Below are positions 35,850 through 47,271 of a stretch of DNA of 64,000 nt, piece by piece. The stretch is from Haemonchus contortus. Its lineage: Eukaryota > Nematoda > Chromadorea > Rhabditida > Trichostrongylidae. Below the pieces are notes generated by a model that had not been told where the DNA came from, searched no databases, and was given only the letters and a program-made list of their open reading frames with translations. The stretch spans positions 42,430,666-42,494,665 of the forward strand of contig LS997565.1 in assembly GCA_000469685.2 (NCBI GenBank), written 5' to 3'. The translations under genes and the position numbers were made by a program. Every line of letters starts with the position of its first letter. The first letter of the stretch is position 1.

Positions 35850-37690
35850 CGTTGGTGGCCACGCCTTCTGCGATATGCCACTGTCACCAACGTAGCTCTT
35901 TTTCAACATTCACTGAAGTACAATGGCGAACCCGGTCACACTGAAACGGATCACTCACACAATCATTCGATTGCTGTAAACTTGGTAAAGGAAGTTCTTC
36001 ACTCCAGTAAAAAGAAGGAGTTGCAACTGGAGTTATGAGCACTACGTTACTCTCTTCCCTTCACTACTGCTTCTGCCAAATCTGATTAATTACTCTTGCG
36101 ACAGATTATTCCCTTTGATTACCAGCCGGTACTATGAGTCTTCGGGGCTCCTACATTTTCTGAGTTGTCGAGGATTTGGCGATGTTCTAGGCTAACTTTT
36201 TTCCTGACATTTTCATACCTTCGAAGCTTTTGATGAATCTAATCACTAAAGTTATAAAATGTAATCAAAAAGAAGTGGTCCCGTCCCACTCCCATTTAAG
36301 GTGTACTAGTAGGTAAGTACCAGAATGGTGACACTAGGACAAAGGAGAGGGCCCTTGGCATCGACCTGACTCGGCGATTCATTCCCGATCTGCCGTGGCC
36401 TACCCATTTCAACTTTCCACATATATTCGAGGTTGATTAGCTAGCTAGTTCCAGGCTCAATCTGCTATCTTGTTGCTTCATCTCAATAATCACAAGCTAA
36501 CTGAAGAATGACCTGGTAGACACTCGATCGCGGTTTCGGATTAGACGTCGAATACATTGAGCTAACCAGCACGATTTTCCCCTTGTTATTTCCAACTGCC
36601 TGTTCTCTTTAATGGCTGGAAACGTTCGTTTCAACGGATCAAATGTCATAGCAGAACGAGCTCTCCTAAGCTGTAGACAGACTCTCACGTTTTTGGAAAG
36701 ACACATTGTCTCTTCGATGCCGTCCGGCTGAGCACACGTCTTAGACAGACGTTAATGAGATTTTATGGGCCATTAATTTCTATGGATAGACAACCTGACC
36801 TATGGTAAGTAGGTAACAGAGAAAGACTACAACATTTTGACTGCGAACCCGTTGGACCTACTTTACTTGTGCATGAATCTAAATGTCCCAAGGATATCTG
36901 GGAGCCGAGGTGAGTCGGTGACTTACGACGTTCAAGCCATATTTACAGGTCCATTAGGACCTGTAAATATGGCTTAGGCTGAACCATTTCTATCCCTCGA
37001 CAAAACTTACAAAGGAGAGCATAAAATCATAAAAAGCGTCCCACCAACAGGCTCCATATGTAGGCTATTAATTTAACTTCCTTCACAAATGTGGCAGCTT
37101 CAAAGAGGACTTGATTGACTGATTTATGTCTTTACGGCTTTGAATGTCAATGTACTTCGTAGCACAGTTTCAGGGGATCAAACCGGTATCGTATCGTTGT
37201 CTGAACATCATTAATGTTGGTGCAGCGTGAACGTTAATTTCTGATGTAAGTTGTATGATGTTGTTAATGAATCCAAAGAAAAATCCTATCATCACAGAAT
37301 AATATATCAAAAGTTTAATAAAGGCATCTCGTCTCACGTCGATTAGTCCCCCATTATTTCTGTTCCCTTCTTTTTTTCTTCTTTCCGATTGCTAGGCTTA
37401 TACAAGGGGAAGAACACCAGTTGAGTGATCTGTAATTCGATGAAATCGTGTACGTTTTTATACGGAAGCACAGAAATTGGGGAATGTCTTTTTGTGGCCT
37501 CGAATTACCACTTCTGAACCTTTTCAACTGTTCTCGTGCCTAGGTTTTACCCTTCGATGACGAGTAGGTATGTGACGAGTATTACCCTACCAAAAAAGGT
37601 ACTCAATCTCTCTGGTACAATGGAATAGCAGGCTAGGGACTGTCTAAGCAATTAAGATCGTTGATGAATAAGAAAATAAAATTAGCCCCA
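35850..37690. other. Intergenic, one perfect hairpin
   Basis: No gene recognised. It contains a perfect inverted repeat at 36934-36975. Confidence 0.4.
36934..36975. repeat. Perfect short palindrome (19-bp arms, 4-nt loop)
   Basis: aagccatatttacaggtcc, then atta, then the exact reverse complement. No adjacent gene is supported, so its role is unknown. Confidence 0.85.
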
Positions 37691-37769
37691 AAAATCAAGG
37701 TACTGCTGCAGAGTTGCACATTGTCGATCTGCATAGAAAAGACGGAGTTGCAAAGTCACCGCAGTATGA

Positions 37770-38080
37770 ACACGGCTTAAACAGTCCCTATCCTTCCGAA
37801 GATGATAGAGCAGCGTCTACAATGGTATGGGCACCACTGGGGAGACCACCGAACCATCCACTAAGTGATATAGTGAAGTTTGAGGGTCCAGGGAAGCAAC
37901 CTCGAGGAGCCCCAAAAGCAGATGTGGCACGACTTAATCAAGATGGACCTCGCCGGAGCTGAAGTAACGGCAGAAGATACCGTAGATACAAAGAAGTAAA
38001 GTTGCTGTCGAAACTGGCAAGAACAACAGACCGTTCGACCGCACTGGATAGACGCTAGGGACATGGAAGAGAAAAAGAAC
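37770..38080 (+). mobile_element. RTE-like LINE, 3'-end relic
   Basis: The plus strand encodes, with frameshifts, REQRL-like and WYGHH-like residues, then GKQPRGAPK, matching RLRWFGHV and GKRPRGAPRKRW of the LINE at 48520-48700. It ends with a diverged aagaacaacagacc...gctagggacatggaagagaaaaag tail. Confidence 0.65.
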
Positions 38081-38089
38081 ATTTGCCAA

Positions 38090-40330
38090 CCCCTTCTACT
38101 ACATACTTGTAATAACCAAGTTTTTTTGGATTACGAGTCGTTAAACGTAGTCAATTCCATTTGATTTCCTTTCAATGTCGACCATCTGTCGTCATACCTA
38201 ACAGTTGTGGCATCCAGAATGACCCAGAGCTCCTCGTTGTTCTTCCAAGCCTCCCATGTCCTCAGGCTGATATAGTTGTAAGTGCACATGCTAACTGAAG
38301 TTCAGTTTCTAGCAAAAGTTTTGATGCCAGCGCTAATGTCTACGTCGGCGATAAAAGAACTAGCCGAGCAAACATCTCCAAAATGGTTCAAGGCTCATTG
38401 ACTTGGGCACATTTATGGATATCGACCTTGGTTTGAACTGTCGAATGCCAATAATTCATTACAAAAAGTGAACTGGATTTATATTCGAGATAACTGCCGT
38501 CTCAATGTCAAGCCCATCGCTAAATTCGCTCCCCATCACAGAATTTAATAGTGGCTGATTAACCTGTTTTGGAATACTGAAATGGGAAATTGCAATTCAA
38601 GTGCAGCCAGTGCGAATGGAACCGGTCAGTCGAGCTCTTTGATCAAATCACTGTTCTGTTGTAGACATAAACGGAAACTTTCGTTCAACATGCCGAAATG
38701 GAGGCTGTGCAATGGAAAACATGGCTGAAATTGAGTTAGTCGAGAAGCCCTGCCAACCCTGCATAGGTTCTTCGTGAAGAGGAACTGAGTTTTTTTTGAA
38801 CTTTTGAGATCCTGATTCCTTACATTGGGTCCGAATTCTGACTTGAAAAAAGCCACAACTGCTAACAGCACTGATATTTTCGAACAGATTCGTCTACCAA
38901 ATGGTAATGACCCGTTAAAATCGGAATTTTACAAATGCAGATGTTCTGTTAGGAGGTACAGAACGTCCTGTCGGCCTTGGAGGAGGAACGACGACCGCTT
39001 CTTCGACGTCCTTCAAGCTCTTCCTTATATAATCAGCAGTAACTCAACAGCAATATGTATTATATTGACTCTTACTGGAAACTCTTGAATTTCTTGCCGA
39101 TCTCGCGATTCTCGTGAAGGATGCCTCATAAAATGCGCTGACGATAAACGATGAATTGGTTTTCGTGTATGGGTTTCTTGTACAGCATAGTGACCAACGA
39201 CAAGGCGTGGGTGTCTTATGTAAGATTCAGAAAAAAATGATGTTGGAGCCGTACATTTTTATAGGGTTTGCGTACTGATGGGTTGCTGCACAAAGATCTG
39301 CTGAGAAGGAATACTGGTTTAGTGTTAATGCCCACGTGTCCACTGTAATGTCATCCAGACTCAAAAAGTGACCGACGATAGCCGTAATCTTAACTAGAAA
39401 AAGTGAACTGCCCTAGTACTTCGAGAATACAAATTAGGTTGGCACGTGATTTTCGGACCACCACTCTGAGGATCTTTTGTTATTTAACGTTTTTCTTGGA
39501 CATAGTTCGAGTTCCAACGCTCGAGTAGTAGTAGTAGTATTCGATACGTCTCACGAAGAGCTTCATTACCTTCTGGTCAAGGAAAGGTATGATGTTGATA
39601 TTAACTTCATTACTGTCTGCGTAAATTTTCCTATTTAGAAAGGTCTAGAAACTGAAAAGTATGGCAAGCAGTCGATGTAAGGTCAGCGCTACAGGGTCAA
39701 GAAACAGCTAAGGGCCTAGGGTTTCTATGACCTTCCTTAGGGTCACGTGTTGTCATGCAGAAAGTGAACTTGATTTGTATCCATATAACTTCAACTTGCT
39801 GGCTCCGTGGTCGAGTTCGCACAGTAAAATTCTGTACTGTATTAGGTGCCATTTACCAGTTTCCAAAGAGCCCCCTCCCTCATATTTCACAGAACAGAAC
39901 ATACAGAAGGGCCTCATTTGGGTGAATCTCGTTCGTTGCAAGCGCAGTATTGGGGGCTGAGCTGCTGTGAATTGTAGGACTATTGGGAAAACAGCGCTCA
40001 ACAAAACCAATAGTCACCATCAATGTTGGATAGCTAGTCGAGGATACGGTGAAAAGTTAAAAGAATTATTTTTCCATAAATATAGGGAAACATAAAAGTG
40101 GTAAACACATTTTTCCAACGAAGCGATTAGAAGTCTGGAGGAGAGGGTGGGGGATACAGAAGAACCTCTTTTGAGTGAGGCTCGTCTGTTGCAAGCGCAG
40201 TATTGGGGGCTGATCTGCTGTGAACTGTAGGCTAGGGGGAGAATTTCTTAAGCGCCTAATGGTGATTATTCGGTTTTGAAGGAGAAGCCTCTTCTATAAG
40301 ATAAGATATATAGAAGAGAACTATAGGCAC
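38090..40330. other. Intergenic, nothing recognised apart from a short direct repeat
   Basis: A diverged direct repeat of about 75 bp occurs at 39904-39981 and 40158-40234 (shared core gttgcaagcgcagtattggg, then ggctgagctgctgtgaa). No gene is supported. Confidence 0.4.
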
Positions 40331-41030
40331 CGAAATGTTGTTCCAAGGAAATGTTGTTTTCCTACTGACACAGTGTTTTCACAGCTCAGGTTATAAAACA
40401 TGCTCATGTGAACAAAGGTTCTTATCAATAAGACCGGTTAGACGGTTTATAATTCGTTCACAAGAACTGAACATCAAACTAGGCATTGTGCAACTCACAG
40501 AAGTGCTTTATGGCTAAACCAGAATGCCTGAAAGTGTGCGGATTGGAGACGAACTTGAAAGTCAGATCAAGGGATTCAAACAGTTACACCCATTACCTTG
40601 GTATCAGGGAAACCATACTGTTCATGCTGCTCTGTATTGCAAATCGAGTGAGAAGGACTTTGTAAAGGCTTAGAGCTGCTGTAGATAAATCGATCAGCGA
40701 TTCCGCCACGCACAAGTATGATTCATTACAGGGTAGTGCATACCACTGGAATGAATCCTCACTCCTACTCTCAAGAACTTCACTCTGTATGCGTGTAAGA
40801 GTAAGGGGTATAGTGTCTACAGGGCATGAAGAACGTTTCTGTTTCCTTTAAATTTAAATAATACTGCAGATAAGAGGCCGAGTACATGTGATGCAGCGGT
40901 AGCGAGCGTGGCTTCATTGAAGAAAGTGCCACGTCTTGGTTGAGGCTGCACAGGTTGCTTAAATGTACATTGTTGTACTAAGTGTATTCGCCGTGTGAGG
41001 ATTCATCGAGAGTCGATCATGGTCGCTTCC

Positions 41031-41068
41031 AAAAAGCCACGCGATTTAGCACAGTATTCCGTCGCGAT
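41031..41068 (-). pseudogene. ShKT-domain exon relic
   Basis: Minus-strand reading gives IATEYCAKSRGF, a remnant of the last third of the ShKT exon (IAKEYCAKSCG in intact copies). One cysteine is changed to Arg and the rest is lost. The surrounding sequence 40490-41360 also matches the 45030-45680 region, so this is a decayed unit of the tandem ShKT array. Confidence 0.6.
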
Positions 41069-41478
41069 CATCTGATTTCTGCAGAAATGACTAGACATTC
41101 TGCGAAAGGCTATACTTTTTTTGGGAACAACTTTGTTCATTAAGGATGAAGTCGTTTTGTTAGCTAAAGGCATTTACGTTCTCCGGCGGAACATGCGATT
41201 GAAGCTCTGTAACCCTATGAGGGGTTTGAGAATATTGAAGGTGTATCCTGTAATTGCAGCTCAGCTGCAAACCTTTCTGATTCATTTCGTAATTCAGTTG
41301 CAGATGCAATCGGTGACTGCTCAGTAGATTACATTCTGAAGAGCAGTGCAGTCCTTCATCCTAGTACACCAACAATGGTGAGACGTTCATCCACCCATCC
41401 ACTTTTACTGCTTCACAAAGTATAACAGGAGGAAGGATTTCCGAGAAGTTTATTTCCTTACACAGGAAAAATAGGGTA

Positions 41479-41855
41479 TCATTCACAAAGACCACACGAC
41501 TTAGCACAGTATTCCTTCGCAATCGCGTGATAGTTAGGGGTTATGCATGGAGGCTCATTGTCTTCTTTTTGAGGTGTTTGCATGAATAGACAGAACCTTT
41601 CGCCTGCTCTCGTCTCCGCCGCTTTATCCACGCACGGCTGAAAATAAGAAATGGCACGGGAACGAAGTACATCCTGATATTGCTTGTTACAGCCTCTACG
41701 AAAACGGGTCGGCTGTATTTCCTATAGAATAAGATCCAGAATCCAGGACAGGGCTCCTTTAGTACTGTTAATCGCTACTGGGTAAGATAACTTACTTCCG
41801 CTCTACTTGTGAAGGCGTTGAGTAGAACAAGGGTGCAAATAAGGTAGAAGAACAT
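41479..41855 (-). CDS. Secreted single-domain ShKT peptide 1
   Basis: Small secreted cysteine-rich protein. ShKT domains can block potassium channels or act as protein-binding modules, but which applies here is unknown. Exon 1 (41796-41855) encodes a 20-residue signal peptide, MFFYLICTLVLLNAFTSRAE, ending at a GTAAGT donor. Exon 2 (41479-41637, acceptor tttcag) encodes 52 residues with six cysteines in ShKT spacing (PCVDK, RFC, PPC, EYC, KSC, GLC), then TGA. The frame is open upstream to 42026, but I start at the conserved MFFY because TATAAAT (minus, 41900-41906) lies about 45 bp before it in all copies. Divergent partner at 42863; mirror image of 53724-54100. Confidence 0.92.
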
Positions 41856-41899
41856 TTCGGATGGCGCTAGATTTGTGACGAGTTCTATGACCTGAAGCA

Positions 41900-41906
41900 A
41901 TTTATA
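41900..41906 (-). promoter_or_regulatory. TATA box of ShKT gene 41479-41855
   Basis: TATAAAT on the minus strand, 45-51 bp upstream of the ATG, with the same position and sequence as in the other ShKT copies. Confidence 0.7.
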
Positions 41907-42165
41907 CTGATATTCACAAAATATTGCACTTCCCCATTGCATAATATCATTTTCTGACATAAATGGTAGAACAATGGCAAACTGTGCAGGATTTTGTGCA
42001 TTTGCAATGGAGCAATTTTTTTCCAACAGGGCAGATCACGGTGAGCGAATTCGGCCAAGCAGATGAGAGTTCCCGCAAATACTGCACAATTTGCCATTGT
42101 TCTACCTTTTTGTGTCAGCAAATGATATTATACAATGGGAAAGTGCAATATTTTGTGAATTGTGG
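41905..42165. repeat. Inverted repeat in the divergent ShKT promoter region
   Basis: cacaaaatattgcacttccc...ataatatcat...ggtagaacaatggcaa (41910-41985) is repeated inverted at about 42082-42165 (ttgccattgttctacc...atgatattat...gtgcaatattttgtga). The same block occurs next to other copies (46500-46600, 49025-49110, 53415-53670) and, diverged, near 56390-56500. Confidence 0.75.
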
Positions 42166-42810
42166 GCTTCTATTATATTACCTTCACAGAACGATTAGCA
42201 ATTGACGGCCTCTATGATCGAAACCGCTCTAACCATCTGCGACGAAGAAGCTTTAACTTCAATAATACATTTGTAAAACTTACTTGAATGGTATGAACTG
42301 CTCTGAGAAAATTCTACTTCTTATCTTAAAGAGGCAAAATCATTCCGAGGCTCAATCATACGGTTATGCAGCCAATATTGCAGGGCGATTATATTAGTGA
42401 TGACAGTATAATGAGACTAAATGATCACCAAATGCCTCTCTTTAAAGGTATTCTACCGTCTTTGTCTACTAAGCATAGAAATGGCGCTCCAGCAGGTGGA
42501 AGCGTCCTAAAGAGAGCTACCATTACAAGTTTGGTCTTTTATTTTCACTGGGATAGACTCTATGGGACCTTTGGAGGCTTTAGTGATAACATTGATAAGC
42601 CTTTGATTTAGAAACAAGCAAATTTCAGCTTCTACAGAAGTGGTCGGATTCCGCAGGATCAGTATGATTTCTGGTTTGCGCAGTTATCTTTTTTCAGAAG
42701 TATCCGATAGGACCGTAATAGACTCGAAAATATTTGCAAAGAGTTTCATCAGCACTTCGGAGTTCGTTTACACAGTTCCAACCCTGATCAAAAGATCGCT
42801 CATGGTTCAA

Positions 42811-42817
42811 TATAAAT
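42811..42817 (+). promoter_or_regulatory. TATA box of ShKT gene 42863-43247
   Basis: TATAAAT, 46 bp upstream of the start codon. Confidence 0.7.
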
Positions 42818-42862
42818 GATGTAGGATTACCGCAGTCCATCACTTTTCCAGCAACATCCAAA

Positions 42863-43247
42863 ATGTTCTTCTACTTTGTCTGCGCTCTTGTCCTACTCAA
42901 CGCCTTCACAAGTGTAGCGGAAGTGAGTTATCATATACAGCAGCGATTAGCAATACTAAAGGAGGCTTGTCTTGTATTCTGTACTTTTATTCTGTAGGAA
43001 ATACAGCCGAACCGCTTTCGTTGAGGTTGTAACAAACAGCGTATAAACATTGAATGTAGTTCATTCCCGTCTCACTTGATCTTTTCAGCCGTGCGTGGAT
43101 AAAGCGGCGGAGACGAGAGCAGGCGAAAGGTTCTGTTTATTCATGCAAACACCTCTAGCAGAAGACGGTGAGCCTCCATGCATAACCTCTAACTATAACG
43201 CGATTGCGAAGGAATACTGTGCTAAGTCGTGTGGTCTTTGTGACTAA
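42863..43247 (+). CDS. Secreted single-domain ShKT peptide 2
   Basis: Two exons. 42863-42922 encodes the signal peptide (MFFYFVCALVLLNAFTSVAE, GTGAGT donor). 43089-43247 (acceptor ttttcag) encodes the six-cysteine ShKT domain ending GLCD, then TAA. The spliced frame is intact. A polyadenylation signal, AATAAA, lies at 43280-43285. It is transcribed away from the gene at 41479-41855, with about 1 kb between start codons, and is mirrored at 52334-52718. Differences from copy 1 include Val for Arg in the leader, and LAEDGEP and SNYN within the domain. Confidence 0.92.
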
Positions 43248-44244
43248 AAGGTGTCGGGTGTCAACCTGTGTTGCATTGAAATAAATACTTCTCAACAATC
43301 TGTCTTTGATTTCCCTGCGAATCATTCTCTTTAACGAAACCCGAAAGAACATTTATTTTGATCCGCTTCTGCGAAGGTATCAGTAGCTGAAGAGAAGCTA
43401 AGTAATTTAGTTTGCAGTACTTGCATTAGGCTGCTACGAAATTACAACAAAAAAATTCGAAACGACATGTCAGCCCTCCATCAATTTGGAAGCTCCTCAG
43501 CATTAGTAGGAGGAGTCACGACTTCTCGGTTGAGTAATTCTTCGAAACGTCTCTCGATGTATTTAGTTGGAGTAAATTCGAAGATAAACTGAGCCTCCAA
43601 TACACATTGTAATCGGAGACGACCATTTCTGGGTGAAGGCTGAAGATCTAAACGCAACAAAATATGTGTACAGGATTTTCAAAGTCACTTGCTCACATAG
43701 ATAGTCCCAAGCAACTAAGAGAGGAATTCATGAACTCAGCCCTTTTTTCAGCAGTGACCAAGGTTTGAGGACCTGCAGTGGGGCACTTTGGCTGTGGAAC
43801 AAGTCAGTAGCATGTCAACTCAGAACCTCCCACCAACTTTCGCTTCCTCTGCGTTTCTTTGTAGGGCTAAAAAGATGGATTGACATGGAATGAGTTTCGT
43901 ACTCTAGAAATAATTCGTCGGAAATTCTATTGGAAATTGGCAGTCTTCGATATCAGGCTTACCAAGAATCATTTTCATGTGAACATTCAAATTTATTTAC
44001 AAGCGTTGTCTTCCCAACTATGAATCCATCCGAAGGTATTCCAAAAGTGGCGTGCCATTTTGTGGAAATTCAGTCTTTTTCTCCAATGTGCCATCAATAA
44101 GAAGCAGTTTGAGCAGTTCTGAAGCCAGACTGGTATATAATCGTGATTGGGTGGAGATTCGCGCGGCAACTCGATCATCTTTTAATTTCATAATCAACAG
44201 TCAGAGGCAAATCACGTCTTATGCCTCTCCCTGCAGGATGGAGA

Positions 44245-44293
44245 AGCAGCTGTCCATAGTCTGCCCGAATTGGGCAGACTATGGACAGCTGCT
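44245..44293. repeat. Perfect 22-bp-arm palindrome present only in the left arm
   Basis: agcagctgtccatagtctgc and two further bases (cc), then gaatt, then the exact reverse complement. The mirror position in the right arm (about 51290-51340) has a different, non-palindromic sequence. Confidence 0.85.
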
Positions 44294-44694
44294 ACCAGTC
44301 TGGCTTCAGTTGCCAAGCAAGGAAAGTTCGTTGCTCTTCGTATGTTTTCTGTTGAGTATCTGAACTTGCCTCTTTCTCTGCTTTTCCTTTAACCTACCCA
44401 TGTTCTACCGGGAGTAGGTCTGAACTGGGACGACCTATTCAATAATATTCGCGAACGAGGACACACTCAGGAAGCACTCGTGTTTGAAGCCTACAAAATT
44501 CGTTCCCTCTTTTGGCTTGGGATAGTACAAAGTGTTCCCACCTTAAAACAACTATTTCACCTCAGGGTGAGAAATTATTATCGAAGCCTATGATACTTCT
44601 CATTTCCACCAAAGACGATCAAAAACAATCAAAATACCAGAGACTGATATGGATGTATATTTATTTCTTCCTGTAAAAACTATAGTAATCTATA

Positions 44695-44843
44695 TCACTC
44701 ACAAGGACCACATGACTTGGCGCGGTACTCCTTTGCAAGTCCCTAATAGTCTGCAGCCTTGCAGAGGAGCTCCGTGTTCGGGGTTCAAGAAGCTCGCATG
44801 TGTTCGCAGAACTTCTCTCCTACTTTCGTTTTCATCGTTTTAT
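44695..44843 (-). pseudogene. ShKT-domain exon pseudogene (left arm)
   Basis: The minus strand encodes a diverged ShKT exon: KTKVGEKFCEHMRAS followed by TGA, then ELLCKAADY followed by TAG, then LAKEYRAKSCGPCE and TGA. The first cysteine is missing and another is Arg. No signal-peptide exon was found upstream. It is the mirror partner of 50772-50911, which shares the TAG but not the TGA. It is related to the broken gene at 56932-57271 (TKVGEKF, ELLCKAAD). Confidence 0.8.
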
Positions 44844-45991
44844 CTGCTAGAAAGAGAGAATGACACATAAATGAGATCCGTTTAGAATTCTTACGTCGCA
44901 AAGACTCTATTGGAGTGATTGCTTAGTATTTCCACAAAACTAGAATTTTTTCATATAAAGAGTAACGTTATCATAAAAACCAGAGAGATCGTTCAAAAGA
45001 ACTAAACATCAAAGTGGACATTGTACAACTCTCAGAAGTGACTTTATGGCCAAGTCTGATTGTGAGTGCTTGAAACAGATCAAGGAGCCAGCCACACACC
45101 CATTGCCTGAGTTTTCAAGGAAACTACGCCAGTTCACGGTATGCTCAATCCTGTAGGTTCAGGGAAGAGAATTTTATCAACGCTCAGTGCCGGTGTAGAT
45201 AAAGCGATCTGCGTTCTGCCACATACAAGTACGATTCATGTCAGAATATTTACACACCACCCGAAAAGCCTCTACTCTCAAGTACTTCAGTCTAGATGAT
45301 TATTTTAGTAGTTGAAACATAGACGGATTTCCGGGTAGAGTGGTATCGTGTGTATGGGGTATGACAGATGTTTCTATGTTGTTTTTTAGTAAGACCGTAG
45401 ATAGGGTTGTGGATATGTGATACAGCGTAGCGAGCCCGGCAGTGGGTGTGTCACATCTTGGCTGAGGCTACACAGCATTACCTAATATGCGCATCTATGT
45501 ATATGTATATGCCGTGTCCGTCGAACATGTGATTGAATCTCTGTAGCCCTATAAGGGGTTTGGGAATATCGAAGGTGTATCCTCTCATTGTAGCTTAGAT
45601 GCGAACCTTTCTGACTCATTTCGTATTTCAGTTGCAGATGCAATCGGAGACTGCTCAGTAGATTACATTCTGAAGAACATGGGAACGATTTTGAGTTAGG
45701 CTGGGATTCAGGATGCAGGACAACACAGTGCGGTCCTTATTCGTCCTAGTGCAACAACAATGGTGAGGCGTTCATCAACCCATTTAGTTATACTATTTTC
45801 ATGCAGTTTTTTTACTTTATGAAAATATAACTTGTGCATATCAACCTCCGTGAATCGACAACGTAGTGAGATGCAGTCTCGGTTCTTTAAGTAACGGATC
45901 GCAAAATATTCCGGTGAACTGTAAGTATTCAAAAAGTACAACGCGAGGGAGGATTTCTGAGAAGTTTATTTCCTTACTTAGAAAAAAAGTA

Positions 45992-46375
45992 TCATTCACA
46001 AAGACCACACGACTTAGCACAGTATTCCTTCGCAATCGCGTGATAGTTAGGGGTTATGCATGGAGGCTCATTGTCTTCTGCTTGAGGTGTTTGCATGAAT
46101 AAACAGAACCTTTCGCCTGCTCTCGTCTCCGCCGCTTTATCCACGCACGGCTGAAAAGATCAAGTGACACGGGAATGAACTACATTCAATGTTTATACGT
46201 TGTTTGTTACAACCTCTACGAAAGCGGGTCGGCTGTATTTCCTACAGAATAAATATCCAGAATACAGACAAGCCTTCTTTACTATTGCTAATCGCTACTG
46301 GATATGATAACTTACTTCGGCTTTACTTGTGAAGGTGTTGAGTAGAACAAGGGTGCAAATAAGGTAGAAGAACAT
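45992..46375 (-). CDS. Secreted single-domain ShKT peptide 3
   Basis: Exon 1 at 46316-46375 (signal peptide MFFYLICTLVLLNTFTSKAE, GTAAGT donor) and exon 2 at 45992-46150 (six-cysteine ShKT domain, PCVDK to GLCE, then TGA). TATAAAT is at 46420-46426 on the minus strand. It is the mirror image of 49237-49620 across the LINE; both copies remain intact with matching residues, including Thr-Phe-Thr-Ser-Lys in the leader. Confidence 0.92.
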
Positions 46376-46419
46376 TTTGGATGCCGCCAGGTCTGTGATG
46401 AGTTCTATGACCGGAAACA

Positions 46420-46426
46420 ATTTATA
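46420..46426 (-). promoter_or_regulatory. TATA box of ShKT gene 45992-46375
   Basis: TATAAAT on the minus strand, 45 bp upstream of the ATG, as in the other copies. Confidence 0.7.
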
Positions 46427-46829
46427 CTGAATGGGGAGCGTTTTTTTCAACAGGGCAGTTCACGGTGAGCGAATCCAGTCAAGCAGATGAGGGTTATCGC
46501 AAATACTGCACAATTTGCCATTGTTCTACTTTTTTGTGTCAGCAAATGATATTATACAATGGGAAAGTGCAATATTTTGTGAATTGTGGGCTTCTATATT
46601 ACCTTCCCCCAATGATAAGCAATTGACGGCTTCTACAATCGAAACCGCTCTAACCATCTGAGACGAAGAAGCTTTAACTCCAGTAACACATTTGTAAAAT
46701 TTACTCGAATGGTATGAACTACTCTAGGAGGATTCTACTTTTTATCCAAAAAGGCAAAACCATTCCCAGATTCAATCATTCGGTTATGCAGCCAATATTG
46801 CAGTGCGATCATATTAGTAAGGACAGTAT

Positions 46830-47270
46830 CTTCTTCTTCTCCCCAGCGTTAGTCCCGCGCCGTCGCAGGGTCCGCTGTTCTTGCCAACTGTCTCCATTTC
46901 ATTCTATCTACGGCATCTCTGCCGTCTCCTTGCCTTTGGCGAGGCCCTTCTTGATCACGTCCCGCCATCTCTTCCTTGGGGCTCCTCGTGGTCGCTTACC
47001 TTGAGCCTCAAACTCCGTTGCTTCCCTTATCGGATGGCTCTGTGGTATTCTTAGTACATGCCCGAACCATCGCAGGCGCTGCTCTCACATCATCAGTTGA
47101 ACTCGGGCTGTTTGCACAGCCGTCCTGACGTCTTCATTTCTGACCCGATCCAGCCGCGTCCAGCCGCAGGCCCATCTGAGCATTCTCATTTCAGCGGAGT
47201 GGAGCTGCCCTTCATGGGATTTACTCACGGGCCAACACTCGCTGGTCTTTATTCGATTCCTTTTATTCAT
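46830..47270 (-). mobile_element. RTE-like LINE 3' end, inverted copy
   Basis: The minus strand reads ECWPVSKSHEGQLHSAEMRM, LRWACGWTRLDRVRNEDVRT, REQRLRWFGHVLR and GKRPRGAPRKRWRD before the 3' end at 46830. It matches the plus copy ending at 48781 but retains about 80 bp (around 47090-47170, the TRLDRVRNEDVRTAVQTA region) that the plus copy has lost. Both copies abut the same flanking sequence (aaggacagtatc). Confidence 0.88.
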
Positions 47271-47271
47271 T

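Noticed and set aside
41775..42026. In-frame N-terminal extension of the ShKT leader exon (start at 42026; same at 53553)
   Set aside because: TATAAAT lies between the upstream ATG and MFFY, other copies lack the extension, and the MFFY start gives a standard signal peptide.
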